NCBI GenBank assembly: GCA_021156265.1
Contig: JAJNBR010000033.1
Span: forward strand, 1-16,336
DNA length: 16,336 nucleotides
DNA from: Flavipsychrobacter sp.
GTDB lineage: Bacteria > Bacteroidota > Bacteroidia > Chitinophagales > Chitinophagaceae
Direction of reading: 5' to 3'
The translations under genes and the position numbers were made by a program. The notes under the pieces were generated by a model. That model was not told the origin of the DNA. It searched no databases and worked only from the letters and a program-made list of their open reading frames with translations. Below, one piece after another: positions 1 through 7,421 of this stretch. Position 1 is the stretch's first letter; each line of letters begins with the position of its first letter.

Positions 1-3000
1 TACCATCGTTACGTTGTCGGTGACCATTGTACTCCTCTTAGCACTTACGTTCTACTATTTCCGGCGTAAGCGCACGCCTTTGCTTTTGCTCGTGCCGGTT
101 GTATATGGCGCATTGATGGGGCTCGGGGTGGTAAGCATGGTGCAAGGCTCCATTTCAGTTATTGCCATCGGTGCCGGCGCTATTATACTTGGCATCGCTA
201 TCGATTTTTCGATTCACTTCCTGGCGCACCTTCGGCATGAGCGAAATATCCGTAATACGGTCAAAGAGCTGGCTCAACCGCTAACGATAGGCAGTTTTAC
301 TACGATAGCAGCCTTTTTGTCGCTTAGGTTAGTGCATACACCCATACTGCAGGACCTTGGTCTTTTTGCCGCAGCCAGCCTTGCCGGTGCAGCTTTATGC
401 ACGCTGGTGTTTTTACCGCATTTTCCCCTGGGCGTTGAAACATCGAAGGAAACCACAACTATTTTTGATCGCATAGCACTTTGGAAACCGGAGAAGAACA
501 AAGTGCTGCTACTGTTCATTGTATTGCTTACGCCGGTGATGCTTTACTTCAGCCGCGATGTTCAGTTCGACAGCGACCTGATGAACCTGAACTACCTGTC
601 GCCGGAAATGAAGAAAGCGCAGGATAAGGTGAGCGCTGCGAATGCTTACGCTTTGAGCTCTGTGTTTGTCGTTGCCAATGGACAATCGCAGGAAGCAGCG
701 TTGCAAAAACTGGAATCGGTAAATAGCAAACTGGATAATATCGCCGACAGCGGGTGGGTGAGGAGTGTGTCCGATCCTACTGTATTTCTGCCTTCTGCGG
801 CCGAGCAACGACAAAGGATCGCACGCTGGCAGGCCTTCTGGACGCCAGAAAAACAAAAGCAGGTTGTTGGTGATGTAAATGCCGCGGCACAAAGGGAAGG
901 CTTTACTTCATCTGCATTCGCTTCTTTTGATGAGACCATCGGTCGACTATACGCTCCACTGGACGAGCAAACAATTGGCTTGCTGAAGTCGTTTTATCCC
1001 GGTGGGTTTTCTGCTGCGGAAGGCAGGCATTATGCCATTGCGGCGCTCAAAGTGCCTCAGGAGCACCGAAAAGAAGTTTTCGATGCATTATCCGGCATCG
1101 ATGCCGTAACTATTACGGATAGGCAGCAAGGAGCATTGCAGCTTGTAGATATTCTCAATAGAGATTTCACTAACATTGCCCTGTATTCCTCGCTCATTGT
1201 ATTTTTTGCTTTGCTTATTGGCTACGGACGTATAGAGCTGGCAATAATAGCTTTCCTGCCAATGGCGATTTCCTGGGTGTGGATATTGGGCCTTATGTCT
1301 TTGCTCGGATTGAAATTCAATATCGTCAACATCATTATCTCTTCACTCATCTTCGGCCTTGGTGATGATTACGCCATCTTCACGATGGATGGTCTTACGG
1401 AGCGATTGAAATATGGTAAACAGAAACTTACCTCAGTTCGTTCCGCGGTATACGTTTCGGCTGTCACAGTGGTTATAGGACTGGGTGTACTTTTATTAGC
1501 CAAACATCCCGCTTTACGCTCTATTGCCTTCATTTCTGTGGTGGGTTTGGTTTGCGTTTTATTTATCTCTCAAACGTTGCAACCATTCCTGTTCAATTGG
1601 TTCATTCAAAACAGGGCTGATAAGAAGCTGCTTCCGTTCACATTGTGGAGTTTTGTCAAGTCGGTGTTTGCTTTCACGTACTTCTTCGCCGGCTCATTGG
1701 TGCTAACTATTTTGGGCATTATTCTCACTAAACTCTGGCCGTTCAATAGAGAAAAAGCCAAATACTGGTTTCACGTTTGGGTAAGTAGGTATACATGGAG
1801 CATGATGTACATTATGGGCAATGTCCGTAAACGCGTTTACAACCTGTCGAATGAGGACTTTCAGAAGCCTGCTGTGTATATAGCCAACCACAGTTCATTC
1901 CTCGATATACTAACCACTACCATGCTGCATCCCAAACTGGTACTTATGACCAACCGATGGGTGTGGCGCTCGCCTGTGTTTGGGGCAGTGGTGCGCATGG
2001 CAGAATATTACCCCGTAGCAGATGGAGCGGAGGATAGCATAGAGCCGTTAAGAAACCTTGTAGACCGGGGCTATTCTATAGTTGTTTTCCCCGAAGGGAC
2101 AAGATCACCTGACGATACGATCAGGCGTTTTCACAAAGGAGCTTTCTATATCGCTGAGCAATTGAAGCTGGACGTCGTTCCGTTGGTATTGCATGGCATT
2201 GGCTATGCGATGCGAAAAGGAGATTTCCTGCTGAAGGATGGCGTGTGCTCTGTTTATATACATCCGCGTATTGCACTGAATGACGAAACTTTTGGTAAGA
2301 CCTACAGCGAGCGGGCAAAGCTCATTGGCCGATGGATGCGTAATGAGTATGCGAATGTAAAAGCAACCAATGAGACACCGTCTTACTTTAAAGAGCAGCT
2401 TCATCGCTCGTACACGTATAAAGGTCCAACGCTTGAATGGTACTGCCGCGTGAAAACTAAACTCGAAGGTTATTACGAACAGTTTCACGCGCTGCTGCCA
2501 CCAGAAGGTAAGTTTTATGACCTTGGTTGCGGTTACGGTTTTATGACCTACATGCTGCACTGGGCTGCGCCAGGCAGGTCTTTTACAGGTATTGACTACG
2601 ACGAAGAAAAGATCGAGACGGCCCAAAACAATTTTTTACGCGATGACAACATTAAGTTCAGGCAGGGTGACCTGACCGAAATTGAGTTAGGCGCATGCGA
2701 CGGCATCATTATTAGCGATGTACTGCACTATTTGTTGCCGGACCAACAACAGCAACTGCTCGAGAGATGTTACACTGCTTTGAATAGCGGGGGTAAACTC
2801 ATTATCCGCGATGGAGTTTCGGAGTTAAAGGATCGCATCAAAGGCACCAAAGCAACCGAAGTGTTTTCTACACGCATTTTTAAGTTCAATAAAACGCAGA
2901 ATGACTTGCACTTTATCAGTCGTGCATTTATTGAGTCGTTTGCTAAAAGTCACGGAATGAGAATAGAAGTATTGGACAATACGAAGCTCACTGCCAACCT

Positions 3001-3025
3001 GATATTTGTCCTCACAAAAAACTAG
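1..3025 (+). CDS. MMPL-family exporter fused to PlsC-type acyltransferase and SAM methyltransferase (5' partial)
   Basis: The open frame runs in from the left edge (frame of base 2), so the start lies outside; a TTG at 14 is internal. Residues are counted from that TTG. Residues 1-585 are an MMPL/RND-type transporter half to full unit: hydrophobic helices, an IAIDFSIHF helix near 62-70, a periplasmic loop around 190-385, and a second helix bundle carrying GLGDDYAIF near 448-456. Residues about 605-760 are a 1-acylglycerol-phosphate acyltransferase-like (PlsC) domain with the H-x4-D motif (H626, D631) and FPEGTRS at 692-698. Residues about 820-1003 are a class I methyltransferase with motif I DLGCGYG at 836-842. 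In the family, MMPL exporters, lysophospholipid-type acyltransferases and methyltransferases are neighbours in aryl-polyene/flexirubin clusters, so a role in acylating, methylating and moving a pigment or lipid to the outer membrane is inferred. The stop codon overlaps that of the convergent ABC permease gene. Confidence 0.88.
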   Translation, partial: TIVTLSVTIVLLLALTFYYFRRKRTPLLLLVPVVYGALMGLGVVSMVQGSISVIAIGAGAIILGIAIDFSIHFLAHLRHERNIRNTVKELAQPLTIGSFTTIAAFLSLRLVHTPILQDLGLFAAASLAGAALCTLVFLPHFPLGVETSKETTTIFDRIALWKPEKNKVLLLFIVLLTPVMLYFSRDVQFDSDLMNLNYLSPEMKKAQDKVSAANAYALSSVFVVANGQSQEAALQKLESVNSKLDNIADSGWVRSVSDPTVFLPSAAEQRQRIARWQAFWTPEKQKQVVGDVNAAAQREGFTSSAFASFDETIGRLYAPLDEQTIGLLKSFYPGGFSAAEGRHYAIAALKVPQEHRKEVFDALSGIDAVTITDRQQGALQLVDILNRDFTNIALYSSLIVFFALLIGYGRIELAIIAFLPMAISWVWILGLMSLLGLKFNIVNIIISSLIFGLGDDYAIFTMDGLTERLKYGKQKLTSVRSAVYVSAVTVVIGLGVLLLAKHPALRSIAFISVVGLVCVLFISQTLQPFLFNWFIQNRADKKLLPFTLWSFVKSVFAFTYFFAGSLVLTILGIILTKLWPFNREKAKYWFHVWVSRYTWSMMYIMGNVRKRVYNLSNEDFQKPAVYIANHSSFLDILTTTMLHPKLVLMTNRWVWRSPVFGAVVRMAEYYPVADGAEDSIEPLRNLVDRGYSIVVFPEGTRSPDDTIRRFHKGAFYIAEQLKLDVVPLVLHGIGYAMRKGDFLLKDGVCSVYIHPRIALNDETFGKTYSERAKLIGRWMRNEYANVKATNETPSYFKEQLHRSYTYKGPTLEWYCRVKTKLEGYYEQFHALLPPEGKFYDLGCGYGFMTYMLHWAAPGRSFTGIDYDEEKIETAQNNFLRDDNIKFRQGDLTEIELGACDGIIISDVLHYLLPDQQQQLLERCYTALNSGGKLIIRDGVSELKDRIKGTKATEVFSTRIFKFNKTQNDLHFISRAFIESFAKSHGMRIEVLDNTKLTANLIFVLTKN

Positions 3026-4311
3026 AAGGAATACCTGCGCGAGCGGTTGAGGTAAATACTGATCAGCCACATGATAGTACCAAAGGCTAGCAGCACAACC
3101 ATATGAGGTACGACATCGGTAATCCCTCCATTTCTGAGTATTACCTGGTGAACTCCGTCAAGCGCCCAATGTAAAGGGGAGGTCAAAGCTGCCGTCTTTA
3201 ATGCCTGCGGCAACAGCTCTATTGGTACCCAAATGCCACCAATGGCTGAAAGGAGCACTATGCTTATAGAGCCGAAAGGCAGAGCCTGGGTGATGGTCTT
3301 AAAAACAGCGCCAATAAAGTATCCGAATGATGTGGCTGAATAAGCGATAAGGATGGCGAGCGGTATCAGCAGCCAGGCATGTTCCCCGAGATAGAGTGAT
3401 GGCAAGCCTATATGGGGTAGTAGCCAAATGCCGATAGCCAGCATGCAGGCGAACTGCGCCGTACACACTATCGTGTAAAATAAGATCTTTCCTAAGGCAA
3501 CACCGCGGTAAGCGTTTGGTATCAGTTCCAGCCGCAGTGCGCTGCCTTCTTCCCTCTCCCTGATGGTGTGACTTGCAACCGGGAGCAAAATGAAGAACAT
3601 GCCAAATATTGCCCAGGCCGGTACATTGTGCTGAACAGAGTTGATGAGATACCGGGGACCTTTTTCATCTGACAATGGTTCTTCTCTTAAGCCTATACCC
3701 TGGAACACTCTTTTGAAGTTGGTACCCGCGATTGCGGTGTCAGTGCCGCCGCTGAGTTTTGATAATCGCTCAACTAGTATTTTGCTGCAGGAATAAGTAA
3801 TGTATTTATCCAGTGCATTGCTGATCGACACGCGGAAGGCCGGTTTAGATACCGGGTCAAAATACATTCGTACATAAGCTTCCCGCGTTTCGCGTTCTGG
3901 TAGGGTGCTTAACCCCAGTTTTTTAGAAACAGTATTTGCCAGTGCGTTAGCGGAATTTACCACTTCAGCTGTCGCTCCCTTAGGTATCACGATGCCGATA
4001 CTGTATTTCCCTTTTTGTAGTAACTCTTTAAGTTGCTGTTCATTTAAAGGGCGATTGTCGATAGCATCGATAACCTCGAAGTTTTTGCTTTCTTTCAGTC
4101 CCGCTTTGATCTCCTTCGCCAAACTTCCGCCATCATTATCTGCCAATAGCAATTCAAACCGCATTTCCTGGTAATCGCGAAACGGCGCGTCCTGTACCAA
4201 CGCCATCACTACAATCAGCATAGCCGGCATTATGAACAGTAGTGCAAAGCCTGCTATATCGCGGCGAAGCAGTATCCATTCCTTAGCTATTGTGGCAGTG
4301 ATTTTTTTCAT
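3022..4311 (-). CDS. ABC-2 type transporter permease
   Basis: This 429-residue integral membrane protein has the ABC-2/YhhJ layout. There is one N-terminal membrane helix near residues 20-40, then a soluble extracytoplasmic region to about 230, then a C-terminal bundle of five or six hydrophobic segments. One of these begins AWAIFGMFFILLPVASH and is followed by a TIREREEGSALRLELIPN coupling-helix-like stretch. It starts 3 bp after the stop of the ABC ATPase gene, so the two almost certainly form one transporter; one fused permease could homodimerise. The substrate cannot be read from sequence. Proximity to the MMPL/acyltransferase fusion allows a role in exporting a lipid or pigment, but the genes are convergent and the link is only inference. 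The 3' end overlaps the fusion gene by 4 bp. Confidence 0.9.
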   Translation of the reverse strand: MKKITATIAKEWILLRRDIAGFALLFIMPAMLIVVMALVQDAPFRDYQEMRFELLLADNDGGSLAKEIKAGLKESKNFEVIDAIDNRPLNEQQLKELLQKGKYSIGIVIPKGATAEVVNSANALANTVSKKLGLSTLPERETREAYVRMYFDPVSKPAFRVSISNALDKYITYSCSKILVERLSKLSGGTDTAIAGTNFKRVFQGIGLREEPLSDEKGPRYLINSVQHNVPAWAIFGMFFILLPVASHTIREREEGSALRLELIPNAYRGVALGKILFYTIVCTAQFACMLAIGIWLLPHIGLPSLYLGEHAWLLIPLAILIAYSATSFGYFIGAVFKTITQALPFGSISIVLLSAIGGIWVPIELLPQALKTAALTSPLHWALDGVHQVILRNGGITDVVPHMVVLLAFGTIMWLISIYLNRSRRYSF

Positions 4312-4314
4312 CGT

Positions 4315-5061
4315 TTAGTCTCGTACAGAATGCCCGGTGTAATGCAGGAAGACATCTTCCAGTCGTTTGCAATCGGGTGTTCCGGCTATCAATGTTTTTG
4401 GCGCTCCGCTGGTGATATATTTACCTTCATCTATGATCACTACGTCATCACATATTTGTTCAGCTTCCTCCATCAGGTGAGATGTGTACAATATAGTATT
4501 GCCCTTACTGTTGTATTCCTGCAGGAAATCGAGTATCAATGCCCTTGATTGTACGTCAACGCCCGCAGTAGGTTCGTCCAGGATCAGCAATTCAGGTTGG
4601 TGAAGCAATGAAGCAATAATGTTAGCTCTCCGCTTCATGCCCCCGCTATAACGGTTCACCCTTTTATCTGCATGCTTCTCTAGTCCAAGGCGCTCCAGCA
4701 GCTTTCCTGCGTGCTCCGTGATCAGGCTTTCCTTCAAGCCATACAACCTGCCGATATACCTGAAGTTCTCCCAGGCGGTGAGATTCGAGAATAGCGCTAT
4801 CTGTTGTGGCGCTACCCCTGTCATTCGCCGTATTTCCAGTACATCTTTAACGCAATCCTTTCCGTGCACTTTCGCTTTGCCTCCGTCCGGAAGCACCAGC
4901 CCGCAAAGTATATTGATGGTCGTGGTTTTGCCGGCGCCGTTCGGCCCCAGCAAACCCATGATCTGCCCGTGTTTTACGGTCAATGACAAGCCATCGAGCG
5001 ATGGAGTCCACGCACCCTTGTAGTGTTTTCGGAGATTTTCTATCTCGATGGCTAATGACAT
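4315..5061 (-). CDS. ABC transporter ATP-binding protein
   Basis: This 248-residue nucleotide-binding subunit has all the standard motifs: Walker A GPNGAGKTT at 39-47, Q-loop at about 86-87, ABC signature YSGGM at 138-142, Walker B LLILDE at 158-163 followed by PTAGVD, and the H-loop histidine at 195 in YTSHLMEEAEQ. The family profile is that of drug/polyketide/lipid exporters of the DrrA/YhhH/CcmA group, which pair with ABC-2 permeases. The gene lies 9 bp downstream of the tryptophan dioxygenase stop and 3 bp upstream of the permease start, which supports one transcript. It powers the permease at the inner membrane. Substrate unknown. Confidence 0.95.
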   Translation of the reverse strand: MSLAIEIENLRKHYKGAWTPSLDGLSLTVKHGQIMGLLGPNGAGKTTTINILCGLVLPDGGKAKVHGKDCVKDVLEIRRMTGVAPQQIALFSNLTAWENFRYIGRLYGLKESLITEHAGKLLERLGLEKHADKRVNRYSGGMKRRANIIASLLHQPELLILDEPTAGVDVQSRALILDFLQEYNSKGNTILYTSHLMEEAEQICDDVVIIDEGKYITSGAPKTLIAGTPDCKRLEDVFLHYTGHSVRD

Positions 5062-5070
5062 CCTATGCTG

Positions 5071-6099
5071 TTAATTGTAGCTCAGGCCGTGCACCAGCTT
5101 TTCAGGTAACCTGGGTACCAGGTTGCGGGAAACAAGGAACGAAGTAAGTTCAGCCATTTCTTTAAAGATATAATGGCTGTCGGCCGCACCACGCAGGTAT
5201 TCAGCGCCGGTACTGCCACCTGTACCCACACGCTTGCCTATAGTGCGCTGCACCATATGGATATGCCTGTGACGCCACATCGACAATAGTTCGTCTATCT
5301 CCAGTAGACTGCTCACCAGTTCATATGGCAAGTGAAGCAGGGGATAGTCCCTGTACAACATGATGAACAACGCGCTCCGGTTAGCATCCGCACTGAATTT
5401 GCGATCGGCGGGATAGTTCGCATCGTCCATGAATAGCTTATCGAATGTCTCCAGGTTTTTCCTTTCCATTTCGCTCAGGCTGCCGGCGTAAGCATCGCGG
5501 TATTGTTTCCAGAACTCATGACCGCTGGTTTCCTGCCAATAGCTGTCTTTGGCAAATGGCATGCGTTCCAGCCACCTGTTGATCAGCACCAGCAATGATT
5601 CTTTCGATTCTGCCTCTTTTACTAGCTCTATATCTTTCTGGTTCAATTGAGAGAGGTAGTAGGCCTGGCCATGTCTTTGCTGGTATTCCAGTCCCAGCGT
5701 TGCCTCGATCATCTTGAACTGGATGCTCTGGAACCCGGATGCAGGCCTGAGCAGGTCGCGGAAATCAAGAAAGTCGAGTGGGGTCATTGTTTCCATAACG
5801 CTCATTTGCATCACGGCTATGTCCAATATGCGGCACACGCGCTGAACGCGGTGAACAGTATTGTATATATCAGGCGAGCTATTCGGGATATGGTCCTGCT
5901 TAAAGACATCTCTTATTATATTCAATTCATGCAATATCTGCTTGAACCATAATTCGTAGGTCTGGTGGATAATGATGAACATCATTTCATCATCGGCCTT
6001 AATACCCTCCTTAGCGCTTTCAGGTTGTTGCGCATCTAGTATTTTATCCAGTTGCAGGTACTCGCTGTAGTAAACAGGGGCCCTTTCTTTCTTTTCCAT
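5071..6099 (-). CDS. kynA: Tryptophan 2,3-dioxygenase
   Basis: This haem enzyme opens the indole ring of L-tryptophan with O2 to give N-formylkynurenine, the first step of the kynurenine pathway. At 342 residues it has family length. The N-terminal block IIIHQTYELWFKQILHEL (residues 42-59) contains the distal-pocket histidine, probably H45. The C-terminal block MWRHRHIHMVQRTIG (274-288) carries the likely haem-ligand histidine (H279 by position), followed by the hallmark GTGGSTGAEYLR (292-303). The start ATG at 6099 is preceded by a 47-bp gap after the methyltransferase gene. It is followed after 9 bp by the ABC ATPase gene, an unusual partner. No kynureninase or kynurenine formamidase gene is seen in the window, so the rest of the pathway must be elsewhere. 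Confidence 0.95.
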   Translation of the reverse strand: MEKKERAPVYYSEYLQLDKILDAQQPESAKEGIKADDEMMFIIIHQTYELWFKQILHELNIIRDVFKQDHIPNSSPDIYNTVHRVQRVCRILDIAVMQMSVMETMTPLDFLDFRDLLRPASGFQSIQFKMIEATLGLEYQQRHGQAYYLSQLNQKDIELVKEAESKESLLVLINRWLERMPFAKDSYWQETSGHEFWKQYRDAYAGSLSEMERKNLETFDKLFMDDANYPADRKFSADANRSALFIMLYRDYPLLHLPYELVSSLLEIDELLSMWRHRHIHMVQRTIGKRVGTGGSTGAEYLRGAADSHYIFKEMAELTSFLVSRNLVPRLPEKLVHGLSYN

Positions 6100-6146
6100 G
6101 GGCGAAAATTACTCAATCTTCACGAAGTGTGAAATGATTTTGGTTA

Positions 6147-6896
6147 TCACTTATTTATGATGCCTGCCCGTATAAACAGGGGGAACGCCAGTTGTTTTAC
6201 TTCTCCCGGCTTCCATATAGCCTCCAGTTGTGCCCGGATGATCTCGACAGGATCGCTGCCATTTTGTGTGATATAATGCTGCACGCTCGACCACGAATGC
6301 AGAAAACCCATAAACTGTTCCAGCGTCCAGCTAAGGCGTATCGTTAAAGCGGGAGCCGGTATTTCTTCAAACGGGAAAGGGATGGTCTTATATTGCTCGT
6401 CCACCCATTTGCGTTCAGCGTCCCAATATGGACCTAAAAGTTTATAAGTAAAATTGTCGAGGATCTCGTCAATAGCGCTTTCTGACCTGAACGGTGCATA
6501 AACCCACACTATAATGCGTGCACCTTTTCTGGCTACTCGCGCAACCTCACTATAAAACTTATCGAAGTCAAACCAGTGCAATGCAGTTCCTACTGTGACA
6601 AGGTCGACACTGTTATCATCCAGCCCGGAGTCTTCCGCGCGCGCCACTTTATAGATAATGTTTTCTTTGGGTACGGCATAGCTTATTTGTTTTTCGCTGA
6701 GGTCGGTAGCAATTACCTGGGCGAATCTCCCGGCCAGTCGCATAGCAGCCTGCCCGTTGCCTGTCCCGCAATCCCACGCAGTATCAAAGTTTTGCGTTAT
6801 CCCAAATATGAAATCGTATAGCTCATCAGGATACTTTGGCCGGGAAGCGGCATAAGTTGCTGACTGTTTTGAGAACAGGTCTTTTACTTCTTTCAT
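6147..6896 (-). CDS. Class I SAM-dependent methyltransferase
   Basis: This 249-residue protein has the N-terminal signature FSKQSATYAASRPKYP (8-23), common in the methyltransferase type 11 / trans-aconitate methyltransferase-like group. Motif I WDCGTGNGQAA lies at 41-51, an acidic strand end ATDLSEKQI follows near 69, and a GTALHWFDFDKF segment precedes the later Rossmann strands. The acceptor molecule cannot be deduced. It is the first gene of the leftward run (methyltransferase, tryptophan dioxygenase, ABC ATPase, permease). Its ATG is the left end of a perfect palindrome shared with the divergent DUF4375 gene, and no alternative upstream ATG, GTG or TTG is seen within 24 bases. Confidence 0.88.
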   Translation of the reverse strand: MKEVKDLFSKQSATYAASRPKYPDELYDFIFGITQNFDTAWDCGTGNGQAAMRLAGRFAQVIATDLSEKQISYAVPKENIIYKVARAEDSGLDDNSVDLVTVGTALHWFDFDKFYSEVARVARKGARIIVWVYAPFRSESAIDEILDNFTYKLLGPYWDAERKWVDEQYKTIPFPFEEIPAPALTIRLSWTLEQFMGFLHSWSSVQHYITQNGSDPVEIIRAQLEAIWKPGEVKQLAFPLFIRAGIINK

Positions 6897-6913
6897 ACTT
6901 TTACAAAAGTATG
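6894..6913. promoter_or_regulatory. Perfect palindrome holding both divergent start codons and facing -7-like elements
   Basis: The left arm CATACTTTT and right arm AAAAGTATG are exact reverse complements with a 2-base centre. The outer CAT and ATG are the two start codons. On the minus strand the bases 6911-6904 read TACTTTTG, a full match to the Bacteroidota -7 consensus TAnnTTTG. On the plus strand 6896-6903 reads TACTTTTA, a 7-of-8 match, with a TTTG at 6868-6871 that is slightly too far upstream (24 bases). If both are used, each mRNA would start within a few bases of its ATG. The palindrome could also be an operator for a dimeric regulator. The repeat is directly seen; promoter and operator use are inferred. 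Confidence 0.45.
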
Positions 6914-7420
6914 GATAGTAAGTTTCTGCCGGATATAAAAAAGACTGAATTGGATAATGCCGTTGCCGCCGGCGACTACCAGGGCGTTTTCGACCTTTTT
7001 GTACAACCCCTACACGAAGAAATGTACAAACGCCAGGATTTTACTTTTATGGACGAACTGTCTGAGGGACAGCAATTGCTGCTATCTTACGACTATGTGC
7101 GTATGCAAGTGCTGCAGGGCGGATTTATCCAGTTCATACAAAACGGTTATGTCGGCCTCCTGCTTAATATGCCGGAATGGCTTTCAGAACTAGGCGCAAC
7201 TGAAGTGGCCGAAGTGCTTGACAGCGTATTAAAGGTATATGTCCTCAATCGTGAACTACTGGACAAAAGTACTACCGTTGAGGAGTTTGCCATGTTGTAC
7301 AACGAGTTGAAGGAGTTTGAACAACTGGACGAAACATTTCACCACCTCGATGCAGATACCATCAAGCTGTTAGCAGAACACGCCACCGGCCATGCACATC
7401 ATTTTGCAACGATCAGATAA
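6911..7420 (+). CDS. DUF4375 (DMP19-like) protein
   Basis: This 169-residue soluble protein starts at the ATG at 6911. A longer version from a TTG at 6836 would run 60 bases into the opposite gene and adds a poorly conserved-looking stretch, so it is rejected. The middle part has the DUF4375 pattern: SEGQQLLLSYDYVRMQV, then GGFIQFIQNGY, then ELGATEVAEVLDSVL, matching the family's 'nGGf.qff.N...iGA' arrangement. Molecular function is unknown for this family, which has a name derived from a dentin matrix protein study that does not inform bacterial roles. There is no signal peptide or membrane helix. It is divergent from the methyltransferase gene (14 bp between starts) and its stop is 1 bp from the stop of the convergent secreted protein. 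Confidence 0.8.
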   Translation: MDSKFLPDIKKTELDNAVAAGDYQGVFDLFVQPLHEEMYKRQDFTFMDELSEGQQLLLSYDYVRMQVLQGGFIQFIQNGYVGLLLNMPEWLSELGATEVAEVLDSVLKVYVLNRELLDKSTTVEEFAMLYNELKEFEQLDETFHHLDADTIKLLAEHATGHAHHFATIR

Positions 7421-7421
7421 A

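Noticed and set aside
2105..2626. Minus-strand open frame of 173 codons in the acyltransferase/methyltransferase part
   Set aside because: The plus-strand frame has unmistakable motifs in the same bases; the opposite frame has none.
6119..6133. Small inverted repeat TTCAC/GTGAA between the methyltransferase and tryptophan dioxygenase genes
   Set aside because: A 5-bp stem with a 5-base loop is expected by chance and has no T tract.
6836..6910. TTG start giving an N-terminal extension of 25 residues for the DUF4375 gene
   Set aside because: It overlaps the 5' end of the opposite methyltransferase gene, and the ATG at 6911 gives a protein that begins like a normal soluble member.
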